The notes under the pieces are model-generated. The model searched no databases, was not told the DNA's origin, and saw only the letters and a list, made by a program, of their open reading frames with translations. Below are positions 8,821 to 22,919 of a stretch of 64,000 nt of DNA, one piece after another. Each line of letters begins with the position of its first letter. Position 1 is the stretch's first letter. The stretch is from Ganoderma boninense (Eukaryota > Basidiomycota > Agaricomycetes > Polyporales > Polyporaceae), in NCBI GenBank assembly GCA_002900995.3, contig CM035304.1, positions 5,348,134 to 5,412,133 on the forward strand, read 5' to 3'. The translations under genes were made by a program, and so were the position numbers.

Positions 8821-11640
8821 GGCGTTGTCGTGATTTGTGTCGGTTCCTCTGCCGTATCGAGGGTTCAAAGGCTGTTTTCTTGACTAGACGTGAGACCTGT
8901 GTAATCCATCCTTCAGATACTTTTGGTGTAATGGGGTTGTGATGGGCACGTACTCGAGGCTGAGAGGAGGACGTCGTGGCTCGGAGTCAGGTCTGGAAAA
9001 GATCCGGAATCTTGATCACAGGCGGTAGTATGTCACAGATGTCCAAAAGCGGACACGGCGAGCGTGGGATGTCACGCACAGGCGTCTGCGAGATGGAAGG
9101 GCGCTAGCTTGGCGCAAGCACTGCTCTTGTCGCGAACCATTCATCGTCGGCGTGAGTCCAAATCCCCTCCCCGACGGCATCCGCCAAGACCCTCGGCCCC
9201 AGGTGGGTATATCGTGCTGTCACTTTGAAACCCAAGCTCATGTCGTTCCTGTGTTCCGCTCCAGGCTCGGTCGCGACACGATTGCACTTGCCTCCCGTCC
9301 TTCTCAGTTACGGCGACTAGCGTGGACTTGTCCAGGGTAAAAATGTCGCTCTATCTTCCCACCAGCATTCGCTGTATCGAATGTGTGGTGCCAGGGACTG
9401 AATATTGAAGTATACAGGGACTCCCCAAGCTCGATACTTGGGTAGGAATACTAGCGCCATGAGGATACTGTGCGCCGAATATTAGATTACTCTCACCTCG
9501 GCGATTGGTGCCCACTAGGCAAAATTCCTTCCTTTGGTGAGTGATCCTCTCAGGTGCGCAGATTGTAACTTGTAGCCAGGGATAGAAATAAGCTTAATTC
9601 GACCAATCGGCACAGTTCTCGCCCTTCAGGCTTCTCTCGCACACCGACATGAAACTCAAGACTCGAGACTACCTGCTTCCTCTCCCATGGCCAGGGCCCA
9701 TGAGTTCCTACTTCTGTAGAAATTCATTGCAAGCCCAACGCCCACGCTACGCAGCCTCGGTGCCTGTAATGCCTTTGATCGCACATGACTGATCATTCCT
9801 GCATTGCGGCGCGCAACATTCGATACTGTCGTGCCCCGTGTCACATTTCCGCTCTGCGACATTGCGATTTCCTCGCTTTCCAGGTTGTCGGAAGCGACGA
9901 GATGTCACGGTGCCTGATCTCCCGGTACCGGCGACATGCGGTTTGCGAACGGCGCGGATGTCCTCCGTGCGGGCGCACCAACCACGGAAACACCACGCCG
10001 GGTTCTAAACCACAAGCCGGAACCTAGGCTTACCAGGGGAGATTGCTCGAGGATCTTCTGGCTTGCAAGCGAGGTGGCGCAACTTTTCGGTTGGGCCTTC
10101 CACTATCCGTGGAGGGGCATATGGGGTGTCTTCGAAAGTACCGGTGGTGTTGTTTATGTGAGCCCAGGTACGCATCTAATCACATTCCTTATTCCCCAGG
10201 CCTGCCGTGACACTGAGCTTGTTTGATATATGTCTATCAGGCCCGTCATCCGCCGGAATGTTGTGCACTTCGGTATGCGGGGCCGATGATGGACTTGAGC
10301 ATACAAGCCACCGGTTCGGCTGAAATATAACTACACAGATGTCGCCTTCCCGGGACCACCAACTGTGAAGTCGTGTGGGACCGGAATAATGGTGGACGCG
10401 GGTTACACCCGGGTAACGTTTTCCTTCAAATAATGGACTCTTTTCTCCTCTTCTAGCGCAGCCTCCCTCCAGACTGCGAGGAAAGCCCGGGTGCGGCCCC
10501 GGCCTGTGCCTCTGCGCGACTATGCGGAGACTGTGCGGATCCATGGTCCGGAACTCACGGATATCGTTCTACACAGCTGTTGGACAGCTTGCCAACGGCA
10601 CGGACGTGAGCGGCGTCCCTTTGCTATCATATCCAGTCGTAATATTCATGTTTTTGGTTACAGCTAGCCAAGTGACATCGGCGATCCACAGTACGTCACG
10701 ATGCGATTGATCACTGCGCCTGCCTAATTCGGCTCAAAAACCAACGTGCACCGCTTTGTGACTCCCGTAGGCGTTTTCGTGTGGAGAGCAGACAGCAACG
10801 CGGGATGCAAGACCGAGGTTCATGGGCCCTCGCCTCCGCTGCGGGTACGTTACTACATCACCTATGCGGCGAAATATCCGCTGAAGGAGGTTACGGGCTC
10901 ATTAGTTGCCGCGCTGCGCATCCCGAAACACGAACAGATTGCAGCGATGCTGTCCTTGACGCAGGCCGGTCTGCTCAGTCCTTCAATCCTCCAGGCCAAG
11001 CCTTCCCACGTCAAGACTCAGAATCGCTGTTCTCTCACTGCTCAGGAACATACGGATATGTGCCGACCCAGCGGGGTTGGTGGCCGCTGCATATCAAGGG
11101 CGCTCCGTGTCAGTTTCTCTAGTATGCAGTGGGCACGCACTCCCCGTTATGCGAAAACATGCCCCCCGGTTCTGGCGCTCAAGCAGGCACGCCGGTCCCT
11201 GTGAGTATTTCATCTGCTTGGGGTATGGACCGAAGCGGCAAATTGACCAGAAACTACACTAATGTTCCTGTAAAGCAGGGAATAAAATCATGTTTATAGC
11301 GAATGCCGGGATACTGAAAGTTCCCTCAAAGGCTTGAAGCGGATACGTTGTCTCCATGATAAATCTCTCTGCAAACACGGGATAACAACGGCCGCAGCAG
11401 CCATTGTGATGCTGCTATAGCCCACGATTCATTCATGACTCGCCGTCGCAGCCTTCGGACAGGGTTGCGTGCATGGTGCGTAGACTACCGCCATCGAGAC
11501 CAGAACAACCAGTGTACTGAACGCGCCGTCGGTCAATCAAAGTTTCCCCTGTGACAATACAACATGCACCCCCTTGTCGACATGACAAATCCAGCCGGAC
11601 GTCGGATGCCGGAGAGAGTCATTGTACTTCGTGGGGGATG
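8821..11640. other. Long gene-free or decayed region
   Basis: About 2.8 kb with only short frames in all phases. Some intron-like punctuation (for example GT...CCCCAG near 10168-10199) and frames such as 10746-11204 hint at decayed coding sequence. I could not recover a recognisable protein or repeat ends. No LTR, terminal inverted repeat or reverse-transcriptase motif was seen. Confidence 0.45.
11565..11571 (+). promoter_or_regulatory. Possible metal-response element upstream of the peroxidase
   Basis: The heptamer TGCACCC fits the TGCRCNC metal-response consensus reported in fungal manganese peroxidase promoters. It lies about 210 nt before the start codon. A seven-base match can occur by chance, so this is suggestive only. 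Confidence 0.3.
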
Positions 11641-11660
11641 TACATACTGTGGGCCAAGGG

Positions 11661-11668
11661 GTATATAA
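11661..11668 (+). promoter_or_regulatory. TATA box of the manganese peroxidase gene
   Basis: GTATATAA sits 112-119 nt before the ATG at 11780, which leaves room for a short 5' UTR. Strongly expressed secreted fungal peroxidase genes commonly have such a TATA box. Confidence 0.6.
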
Positions 11669-11779
11669 CCCTGGTGTTCTAGGCTAGGGAGACCTCAGGA
11701 CACTCTTGCACTTTGCTTCCCTTCTTCGACACTCTCGTCACCCCCCCTTTGCTACATTCATTGGACAGTCCCTCGCGCA

Positions 11780-13457
<1,678 letters not shown>

Positions 13458-14094
13458 CATCTGTTTCTTCTTTCCTTCATATAATTATTGGGCATATATC
13501 ATATCGTGCTACCTTGCCTCGACTTGTGGCTAATCCGCTTTGAAACTGAACACCGGTGTAGTACAGTTAGCATGTAGGCTTTCGTTCTACCTTCTTGGCA
13601 TGCCCTGTGTGTTGGAAATATATAGCTAGCAATGCAATGTGTATCTTAATTATTGAACCATCGACCTGTTTGGCGAAGGCACCCTCCTACTGACTCTTGA
13701 CCGCAGGGTTGCTTGGCGCCTACTCTATTGCCCTTCCGGCCCGGGTGGGAGCGTGAGTTCCTGGGCCTTGCATGACTTCTTCCCCGCCACCGGCGCGACC
13801 AATGAACACTGTAATTTCCACGCAACGCCCACAAAAACACACGAGGTCGTCCAGGTCTGCCTTGGCCTGAAAGCATATCAATGGATCGTGCGACTTTCCT
13901 TGACGACGCTGCTCTTATCACTCCTCTCATCGCCAGCACTCAAGCCGGCCTAGTCGACGACGTCGGCGTTGGCTCGACACATTCCTCGTTCTTCCACTTC
14001 ACTGCTTCAGTATCGTTGTCTTGTGCCTACATATACGTCCACGCCCATCCGGTTCGTGCAGGACACTATATACTCATCATGTGTTGAACTGATC

Positions 14095-16701
14095 ATGAGA
14101 GCCCGCGACAGTGAAAGCATGCGCCTCCTGGACACAACCACGGGGAACTTCGTGGAGAAAGACCCTAAGTACGCCTCGCCGTATGCCATCTTGTCACATA
14201 CGTGGGACGAACATGGCGAGCAAACATACAAACAGCTCAGGAAAATACAGAAGCGATATGGTATCGTCCTGTCTCATTTCTCAGGGTGTCGTTCTTGTGA
14301 TTCTCAAGGTGGCCGACGCCTTTCTTCCTACGCAGAGCCTCATTGCGAATCTCGCGTGGGTCATTCTCACTCGGACTCACGTTATCCGACGACAGACGCG
14401 AACGAAAGCACGCCCCTCCTTCCTCCTGATCGACCGAGCTTGCTGGAGGAGGGCATTCCCCAGGGCCACAAAGCCCTCCCACAGTCTCGCTTCATGCATC
14501 ATGATATGCAACGGCTCACACACCATGTGTTGAAGCGGTTGTGGTATCTCTTTCTCCTCGCCTTGGCATTCATGCGACACTGGATTCAGCCTGAGCCGGT
14601 TCCCAGCAGCCTTCACGACTCCTCCGAGTCCTCGACTCTTCTTTCCGCTAGGAGATCCCCGGGGGACCCAGATCATGTTGAAGAATGCTCTCCAAACTAC
14701 CATCCTGAATTGGCCCCACCTCGTTCCATTTGGGACGACCCTGAGCTCTCGCCGAAGATTGTGCGGGCATGTGCAGTCGCGCGGGCGAATGGCTACCAGT
14801 ACCTCTGGATTGACTCATGTTGCATCGACAAGTCTAGCAGCTCAGAGCTTTCAGAGGCCATCAACTCGATGTATGCGTGGTATTCTCAAGCGCACGTCTG
14901 CTATGCCTACCTTGCAGATGTCTCTACCGGAGAGAACCATTGGGAGCGCAGCTCCAGTTTCCGCAGCAGCCGGTGGTTCAGGCGTGGATGGACCCTCCAG
15001 GAGCTCATCGCGCCGTTGCATTTGGTTTTCCTATCTCAGGACTGGTCTGTCATCGGGCCAAAGTACGCCTTCGTAGACATCGTCCAGGAGATCACGGGGA
15101 TCAGTGATGAGGCTCTACTGCAGCTCAAACCACTTGACCAGTTCAGCGTCGCCCAACGCCTGTCATGGGCCTCAACACGGAAGACCACGCGGGTGGAGGA
15201 TCATGCGTATTCGCTCCTGGGAATTTTCGATATCAACATGCCCACTCTTTATGGTGAGGGTGAGCGCGCTTTGCGACGACTGCAGGAGCAGATCCTGCAG
15301 CGTACCCCAGACCAGAGTCTCTTCGCATGGGGGGATGTTTACTTAGGCCCTACCATTCAAGCCTATCAACCTACCAGACCAGTACAACAGTCCAAGCTAC
15401 CACCTTATCTTTGTTCCAGACGGTTTCCGCCATTCCTTCTGTCCTCCTCCCTCAATTCATTCCAGGCATCTAGTAGCATCAATGCTGCCTCACACAGCAC
15501 CTTCAACCAAGTCCAACTCGAATACACACCCTCTCCATATGGTATCCGCACACAATTCCGCATAATTCCTCTGTCCCTGTTTTTGCCAACGGGTTCATTG
15601 AGATACATGTCAGGACTCAACAAGGACGCGGACGTGCGATGGTACCTAGCTATCCTTGGATGTGAACATGTGCAGCGCCCGGGCCATCTGCTAGGTCGAG
15701 TCTGTTACACACTCCCCTCCAAGGATGGTGTCAAAATCCTGTACCCCGGAAGTGTGTACATAACTCCAAGTCGGCTGCGAGGATCCCTAGGCACCGATCT
15801 CTTCCCTTTATCCCCAGAGACTGTCGAGCGCTGTCAGCCGCATCTAGAACTATTGACTGTTTACATATCCCACCCCGACCGGCGTAACACTGGCACACCG
15901 AATCAGTTGGTCCGCAACCAGCCACACCCGGGCAATGACATTACCCTGTTGCTCCTCACAAACGCTCGCAATTCTCTTCGTGCTCAGGGGTTCACAGTGC
16001 ATCTGAGCAGACTTGGTCCAACCTCAAACCGACCACCGACTCACACACTCCAGCTTCATAACAATGAAAACTCCATCAATATCGCCTTCCAGCATTTTTT
16101 CAAAGGCAATAGTTATCGGCAAGAACTCCTTGTTCACGCCTTCATGGCATCTCAGGCCATCGATGACGAGCCGGACCACAACATTCTTCCTGCCGATCCT
16201 GATATGTCAGTGGCGTCTTGGAGGCATTCATATCCATGGCATAGTCCAGTTGTACAGGTTCAGACGATCTTAACGCACCAAGGAGTCAAGAGGCTCACCA
16301 TAGTCCTGCACCTGGAGTTCACGTGCCTTGGGGCCTACCGAATACACGCTGAGGTCCATGCTGACAACATACCACCCACGCCGTCACGGTCGCACCATTC
16401 TGCGGAACCAATCCAGGGTCCGGGAGAAGATGGTCGCGTATCTGGCAGCGAGGCTGACGCGAGGGTGCGAGATTCGGAGGCCAACGGAGGCACTTGCGTC
16501 GTGGAAAGTGTGGGGCATGGGGACAACACCGGAGTGGATACTGCGGACCCGGACACTCAGGTCGTCGGTAGGGATGGGAGCATGCGGCGAGAGTCCGACG
16601 GAGAACCAGCGATGGAGGAAGGACCAGAAGACACGAGGAAATTTGGGGGCGCAGAGGAAAATCTGCGAGGTCTGGAAGTAGATGAGAGATGCGAGGCTTA
16701 G
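14095..16701 (+). CDS. HET-domain protein, copy 2
   Basis: Two in-frame starts are close together: ATG 14095 (MRARDSES) and ATG 14119 (MRLLDTTTGNFVEKDP). The second matches the start of copy 1. The frame runs uninterrupted to TAG at 16699-16701, giving about 860-870 residues. HET motifs appear in order: AILSHTW, YLWIDSCCIDK, SELSEAINSMYAWY, RWFRRGWTLQELIAP, and AYSLLGIFDINMPTLYGEG. A hydrophobic stretch (RLWYLFLLALAFM) occurs at about residues 137-150 from ATG 14119, in the same place as the hydrophobic insert of copy 1. The last ~100 residues are low-complexity, Glu/Asp/Gly-rich, and absent from copy 1. The gene is tail to tail with the MYND gene at 16807, with 105 bp between stops. Probably a self/non-self recognition or cell-death regulator, by family only. 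Confidence 0.88.
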   Translation: MRARDSESMRLLDTTTGNFVEKDPKYASPYAILSHTWDEHGEQTYKQLRKIQKRYGIVLSHFSGCRSCDSQGGRRLSSYAEPHCESRVGHSHSDSRYPTTDANESTPLLPPDRPSLLEEGIPQGHKALPQSRFMHHDMQRLTHHVLKRLWYLFLLALAFMRHWIQPEPVPSSLHDSSESSTLLSARRSPGDPDHVEECSPNYHPELAPPRSIWDDPELSPKIVRACAVARANGYQYLWIDSCCIDKSSSSELSEAINSMYAWYSQAHVCYAYLADVSTGENHWERSSSFRSSRWFRRGWTLQELIAPLHLVFLSQDWSVIGPKYAFVDIVQEITGISDEALLQLKPLDQFSVAQRLSWASTRKTTRVEDHAYSLLGIFDINMPTLYGEGERALRRLQEQILQRTPDQSLFAWGDVYLGPTIQAYQPTRPVQQSKLPPYLCSRRFPPFLLSSSLNSFQASSSINAASHSTFNQVQLEYTPSPYGIRTQFRIIPLSLFLPTGSLRYMSGLNKDADVRWYLAILGCEHVQRPGHLLGRVCYTLPSKDGVKILYPGSVYITPSRLRGSLGTDLFPLSPETVERCQPHLELLTVYISHPDRRNTGTPNQLVRNQPHPGNDITLLLLTNARNSLRAQGFTVHLSRLGPTSNRPPTHTLQLHNNENSINIAFQHFFKGNSYRQELLVHAFMASQAIDDEPDHNILPADPDMSVASWRHSYPWHSPVVQVQTILTHQGVKRLTIVLHLEFTCLGAYRIHAEVHADNIPPTPSRSHHSAEPIQGPGEDGRVSGSEADARVRDSEANGGTCVVESVGHGDNTGVDTADPDTQVVGRDGSMRRESDGEPAMEEGPEDTRKFGGAEENLRGLEVDERCEA

Positions 16702-16806
16702 AATACGAACATTGCGTTTGCCCAAGGAATCTACAATATGCTGTATTTTCTAGCATCTACGGCAGAGACCGCATGCACATATACCACCGCACGATAAAAA
16801 ACACGC

Positions 16807-18285
16807 TCACCACTTCGCGTCCACCACCGGCGCCCTATCCAAGCACACGCTCAGCTCCCAGTCGCCCGTCCTCCTCACCCAGCGATACATCTTGAGGCCC
16901 AGGAGGCCCCCGCGCGGCCCCTGTATCTCCGCCACGCACTCCGCGTACGCACGCGAGTCGACGTCCTCGCGGAGGAAGCCCAGGAGGGTCTGCCGGCGGT
17001 CATACAGCATGATCTGGCCAGGCGCGGCGACAGGCCCGGGCGGGCTGAGCTGCATCTTCACGAGGAACGGGCGGCCGCCGTACACGTCTACGCACGGGCG
17101 CGCGTCGTCGAGGAAGAACCAGTTGCGCACGGGATCCGCGAGGCTCGTGTGGCGGTTGAGCAGCCCGAACCAGCAGTTCTCCATGCCTGGGTAGCCCGCG
17201 CGCAGCCGGACCGTGCGCCAGGTCGCGTCTTGGAGCGAGTGGCAGGCGGGTTTGTGCTCGGCCCAGTCCGCGCGCTGGCAGGCTGAAAGAGTCGTTTGTG
17301 CGGGTGAGCGAGCGACGGAGAGAAGGGAGCTGGCGAAGGGATCAAGGCTGGGGAGTAGACCTACCGGCGCCGCAGTACGAGACTGACTGGCAGCTCGAGC
17401 ATCGGCTCGAGGCGCGCTTGCCGCATACAGCGCACCCCATGTTGCTGTTGAGCTTGGAGAGAGCGTTGTACTCGAGCGGCCCGACTGGGAGGAGGACGGA
17501 GACTTCGAATCGCTCCTCAAGCCGCCCTCTTGTCACGGTATAGTCGGGGGGCACAAGAGATGCGTTCGCTTTCAAGATCTTGAGTAGCATCTTCTGCTCG
17601 AGAAGCGTTGCCTTCATGGAATGGAATCCGTTGCCCAAGTGAGGCGGGTTTGATCGCGACTGAAGAATTGCCCAGTCTGCGCCTGACGCGCCAGTCGCCT
17701 GGTCGATCGTGCGGTAAAGGACAACGAACACCGGAAGCTTCTCGTTGACCTCCAGCACTGCGAGGAACTGGGATAAAGAGGAGTATCATGTGCGGAGCCG
17801 CACGTGAACCAGTGGTCAGTTGGGCCAATGAGACGACGTACCCGCAACAGTATCGCGCTCTCCTGGCCAGGTTCATCCTGGAGGACGCACCACCGTATGC
17901 CTAGGTCCAAGAATCTCGCGACGTCGGTCATTGTCTGGCGCAAGTCGACGAAAGGGTCCACAAAGAGAGCGTTTTGAACGTTTCTTCCGGCCTGAAGATC
18001 AGCACGGAGCCTTTGGGCCTCGTCAAGGTTGTGTCTCGCCACCGCCTCAACTAGTGATCGACCATTAACAGCAGAAGCAGACTCGCCGTGTTCTATCATG
18101 TGCCATAGCCCGAGCAACTTGAGATCCATGCCCTCCGGAAGACGATCTTTGTACTGTGCAGCAGCAAGAGCATCGGAGAGGCGCTTTTCGAGTATATCGT
18201 CCAAGAGCTTGGTGTCTGTCGGGACATCGATGCCAAGCGAGTTGAGGACAAGGATTGTTTCGTCGCGAGCAAACGGGCTGAGCAT
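16807..18285 (-). CDS. MYND-finger protein, copy 2
   Basis: Three exons (17842-18285, 17365-17767, 16807-17282) give 440 residues from ATG 18283-18285. The N-terminal part is helical (SLGIDVPTDTKLLDDILEKR, then YKDRLP) and is shared by all copies. A VDPFVDLRQTM block follows. Exon 2 holds LEVNEKLPVFVVLYR, SVLLPVGPLEYNALSKLN and the first half of the zinc finger (C-x2-C-GKRASSRC-x2-CQ...YC). The second intron splits the finger, and exon 3 resumes with CQRADWAEHKPAC. All finger ligands are present. The C-terminal domain ends CLDRAPVVDAKW. The intron positions are the same in copies 3 and 5. MYND fingers usually bind proline-rich partner peptides. The role of this architecture is unknown. Confidence 0.87.
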
Positions 18286-19157
18286 GGTGAGCAAGCAAGG
18301 GAGAACGGTAAGATAGAGAAGCCCAAGAGTTGCTTTTACATGTAGCGGAACCAGCTGAGAGCAGAACAAATGAATCCGATCGAGGTTGTCTCCGAGCTCC
18401 TCCTCGCCTCGGATGTAGGCGCCGCAAGTGGCCTGAACCACCGCCACCATCATCACTCTGATCTTGACCTTCCCCTCGCCCTGCTTTCACCCCATTCAGT
18501 ACGCAGAAGAAATCACATTATGGATGTCTTCTAAGAAAGGTGTGTAGAGCCCGCATAAAAACGTCGGTCCACTGCTGAGGAGCGTCTTTGAAGTGCACAG
18601 TGTCTTCGAGTTAGTGGAAGCACCTGAAGCTACGCTCACTCGCAACGTTGGTTTTAATCCTTGATAATATACGCAGTACGTATGGTTAACTGACTCATTC
18701 TGAGTGATTTCACCCGTCCTCCCATCATCCGTACAAACCAATGATCTTTGAGGAGAAAGGCGCCGGAGGGATATGTACTGGTCGTCTTTCCAAGCGGACG
18801 TCGCCCATCCCTGGTGTTTGTTGAAAATGCTGACACACGAGAATACTCCGGCTCACGCAGGTATTCAGAATATATTCAAGAGTGAGTGATCCCGTCGCTC
18901 AAAGAACGAATGATAAATAGACTGAAGACCTCCTTCAGACCTTCCGCGCTTCGTTCTCCAGCCATGTACAGCTTGTGTTGTCTCGTGGTCTGTCCCAGTT
19001 GCCTCGTATAGCCAGAAGGTGCCAAGCTGTCGCCTTGAAGCCTGCTAGGATACGCATATGGTGATTCTCAGGTGATCCAATCGCCGCCCTCGAGATTGTA
19101 TATATATCGACGTAATCGTGCGTAAGGGCGTCACCCACTGGTTCTCCTCTGCTCCCC

Positions 19158-21190
19158 ATGACCGCTGAGACTGATATAGCGGTGTTAGGTAGCCCGTGGA
19201 TGGCATGGATTGCTATCCTTGCCATCTCCGCTCTATTTTTCGAGCGAATATTTTGGCCTAGCGGGGCTCAGCGGTTGCCTCCGGGGCCCCGACGACTCCT
19301 TGTCCTTGGCAATGCTCTCGATATTCCGCGGTCAAGCTTTGGACCTTCATGGCTTGCGTTATCCAAGAAGTTCGGTATGCCGCTCACCAGTCATCGTCTC
19401 AACCTGAACCTTTCTAATCGTTTCAATGCTTACTACGCGACATCATCTACTTCGACGTCCTAGGACAACCCCTCATCACACTCAACTCTCTTCACCACTC
19501 CACTGAACTGCTCGACAAGAAGTCCGCCAACTTCTCTAATCGCCCGGACCTGGTCATGGCAAAGCTGTAGGTGTCGACATCTACCTGGCTAAATTTTCCT
19601 TCCAGATGACCGTGAATAGCCTTGGTCTCGACCAGTACTTCGTCTTCACTCCATATGGGAAAAGATGGCGCGAGCATCGCCGTGCGTTTCACCGGACTTT
19701 GGGCCCCGAGGCTATCGCGCACTGGCAACCCATCCAGCTGCAGTTCGCTCGAAGGCTCCTCCGTCGACTGCTGGAAGCTCCCAAGGACTTCCTCGCGCAC
19801 CTGAATATGTGCGTACTCCAGTTGCGTATCGCCCCGTAACATGTCCAGTGACGCTTCCCGCAGGGCGGTGACGGAGACGGGTATGCGGGTCACGTATGGG
19901 ATCGAGCTCTCCGGGGGCGAAGGGGATCGTGAATATTTCGACATGGCCCAGAGAGTCGCGAGCATCGCCGAACCGTTGCTGCACTCGAGCGCGCAGGTGA
20001 TGCAAGTTTTCCCTTTTTTGAGCCTGCTGTCGTCCTGGCTCCCTGGATTGCGGATGAACCGAGAAGTAGCCGAGAAGAGGAGAGAGATCGAGGCTGTCAA
20101 CGCCAAGCTCTATGCGGTCGCCACGACTGTTACGGTGAGAGAAGTACACTGCTTCACGACTCCACTCTTACATTCATGCATGCAGGACCACGGTGCTCCC
20201 AGAGATTCAATGGTGACTCGCATCCTCGCGGACGCCGGCACAGAGGATGTGCGGAAGGCAGAAATACAGGAGCTGTGCCAGTATGTCCCAGCAACCTCCT
20301 TCATGTGTATGTATGCGGTCTTTTGCTTCAGCGTTGTCTTCCTGACGGAGCGGAAATGCATTATTCCAGCCAGTGTCGAAACCGTATGTGTCTTTGCCTC
20401 TCTTCCGTGCTCTCTACATACATTTACTCGCGCATATAGTCGAATGCGACCATGGAGGCCTTCTTCCTCGCCATGGCCATGCACCCCGAAGCACAAAAGC
20501 AAGCCCAGAAAGAGCTAGACGTCGTCGTGGGTCCCGACAGACTGCCTGAGTTCTCGGACCTCGACTCCCTCCATTACCTCCGAGCGGTCCTGAAGGAGAC
20601 ACAGCGATGGCATATCATCTCCCCGCTCGGCGTCGCGCATGCCTCGGTCGCGGACGACGAATACAACGGGTACCATATCCCCGCTGGCACTATTATCAAC
20701 CAGAACATGTGGTGCGTCCTCTGTTCCGTTTCCTAGCAGCATGAATGCAGTCTTACTAGGTGGAGCTCAGGGCTATGTCCAGAGATGAGAGGGACTACCC
20801 CAATCCAGAGTCGTTCCTTCCTGAACGATTTCTCCACGCGGGAGACAAACCTGCTGCGCGAGATCCCGCGGAATACATCTATGGCTTCGGGCGACGGTCG
20901 GTACCTCCCCCACAAATGTCGTATTCCGTCGCGCTAAGGAACCTGACCACGGTCTACTCAGGATCTGCCCCGGACACCACTTCGCTGAAGCGTCCTTGCT
21001 GATCTACGCCGCGTCTATTTTACATGTCTTCAATATTCGGCCGCCGTTGAACGAGCACGGAGCGCCTGTGAAGCTACAATACAGGGCTACGGACGATATG
21101 GTACCGTACGTGTGGCATCCACAGTTTCTGAGTGTGCCAACATTGCTGAGATGGCGCGGGTCAGACATGTTCAAGGGTACGAGTACGTGA
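19158..21190 (+). CDS. Cytochrome P450 monooxygenase, one splice acceptor questionable
   Basis: Nine exons can be laid out. The product begins with an N-terminal membrane anchor (MAWIAILAISALFF) and a LPPGPRRLLVLGN hinge, then PYGKRWREHRR (C helix). An I-helix region has a weak AGxxT motif (SSVETSNAT). The ExxR motif is LKETQRW, followed by ERDYPNPESFLPERF and the haem loop FGRRICPGHHFAE with its Cys ligand. Exons: 19158-19374, 19437-19566, 19620-19808, 19864-20134, 20186-20306, 20370-20383, 20440-20711, 20771-20896 and 20962-21190 (522 residues). Every junction is GT-AG except the first, whose expected acceptor at 19435-19436 reads AC. The next AG (19462-19463) would skip nine conserved residues in frame. 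ER-bound oxidase; substrate and CYP family not assigned. It is either intact by an unusual splice or recently damaged. Confidence 0.82.
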
Positions 21191-21463
21191 TAGAGCCTCG
21201 AGGACCCCGAACAGAACGTCTCGTGGACAAAGGTGCCATTCCATGCTGACGCCATAAATCCAGTCCATCGTGGAGAGAATCCCCGCTCTGTTTGTACATA
21301 TAGTGCCAAGTTGTTGGCTTACTTCTTTGCCCCAGCACAGTGACAGCTGTGCGCGCGCCTCCGCATTGTCCAAGAACCAAGACCTGTCTGGAGGTTCTGA
21401 CGTGACCATCAGCAAACCAGACTCATCGCAGAATATCCGACGAGATGCTTACCCCCTACAATC

Positions 21464-22919
21464 TCACCACCTCGTCTCCGCCGCGCCCGGCGCGCGGTCC
21501 AGACACACACTCAGCTCCCAGTCGCTCACCCTCCTCGCCCACCTGTACATCTTCAACCCACCATGTCCCCCGCGCGGGCCCTCCATCTCCTTCACAAGCT
21601 CCGCGAACGCCCACGCGTCGTCGTCGAGGTGCACGAACGCCTGCGCGGTCCGCTTCCGATCGTACAGCATCATGTTGTCAGCGAGCCCTGCGCCTCCAAG
21701 CCCAACCTGAAACTTCACGAGGAACGGGCGGTCCCCGTACACGTTCGGCGGCGGCGGCCCGGACCCGTCTGCAGGCTGGATGGTCGCGCCGCCGTCCCCC
21801 TGGAGGCCGAACGCGGTCGAGGTGCGGTTGTTGATGTGCGCCATGTACATGCCCTCCATGCCCGGCACGCCCGTGCGCAGGCGTATGGTGTGCCAGGTGC
21901 CGCCCTTGAGAGAGCGGCAGGTGGCTTTGTGCTCAGGCCAGTGGGCGCGCTGGCAGGCTGCGATGTTGGATTGCAGCGTGAGCATGTATAGGGGAGGTCG
22001 CGGTGAGGGGAAGGCTTACCTTGCCCGCAATATGAGATCGAGTGGCAGCCCGCGCAGCGGCTGGCGGCGCGTTTGCCACAAACGGCGCACCCCTGGTTGG
22101 CGTTGAGCTTCGACAGGGCGGCGTACTCGAGGGGTCCGATGGGCAGGAGGACTGAGACGCTGAAGGACTCCTCGCCCCGTCGTCGCTCGGCGACATAGTT
22201 GGACGGGACCATGGACGCGTTCAACTTCAGAAGCTTCAGCAGAAGTCGCTGCTCAAGGGGGGTGGCGTTGACGTTGAGGAGGGCCTTGCCGATCTCGGGG
22301 GGATTGGTGGCTACCTGGTCCATCAGCCAGTTTACGCCACTCCCGGCCGTGGACTTGTCGAATGAGCGATACAGGACAACGAGCGCGGGTGTTTTCTCGT
22401 TGACCTCTAAGATATCCAGGATCTGCCACATTGAATACCAGGGAGAGGCGATGTGAGATCGCGTCGCAGAGACGAAGGAATGTAACAACGCACCCTCATG
22501 TTTACTGCACAGTGCTCCCTCTCCCTATCCTGTAATACACACCATTTCAACCCTTGATCGAGCCACTTTCCGATGCCCATCATCGTCTGACGCAGGTCCG
22601 TAAACGGGTCGACGTACAGCTCCGGGACCGCGCTCCCGCCAGCGAGCTTCTTCGCGAAGATCTGGCGCGACTCTTGTATGCTGCCCCGCTGGACCGCGTC
22701 GAATAGCGAGCGCGTCTTTGCACTTTTCGGCGCAGGCCAGGGAGAGAGGGCACCAAGGTCGAACGGTGTAGGGAGACGGTCTTTGTACTGGGCGGCGTTG
22801 AGGGCGTCGCGGAGCCGTTTGTCGAGGACGTCGTCGAGGAGCTTGGTGTGGGCAGGCAGCTCGACACCCATGCAGTGGAGGACCTGGAGGGTCTCTGGTC
22901 GGTTGAGGGTCCAGTCCAT
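21464..22919 (-). CDS. MYND-finger protein, copy 3
   Basis: Three exons (22494-22919, 22020-22422, 21464-21957) give 440 residues from ATG 22917-22919, the same length as copy 2. It has the same N-terminal block (GVELPAHTKLLDDVLDKR, QYKDRLP), a VDPFTDLRQTM block and LEVNEKTPALVVLYR. A complete MYND finger is split by intron 2 (GCAVCGKRAASRCAGC...YC, then CQRAHWPEHKATC). The C-terminal domain has FLVKFQ, MMLYDRKR, GPRGGHGGLKMYRW and CLDRAPG. Introns are 71 and 62 nt. It is tail to tail with the P450, 273 bp apart. Confidence 0.87.

Noticed and set aside
8821..11640. A retrotransposon or DNA transposon in the gene-free gap
   Set aside because: No LTRs, terminal inverted repeats, integrase, reverse-transcriptase or transposase motifs were found by eye.
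19158..21190. Calling the P450 an outright pseudogene with several breaks
   Set aside because: An apparent stop at 19567-19569 disappears when the intron 19567-19619 is recognised. Only the first acceptor is abnormal.
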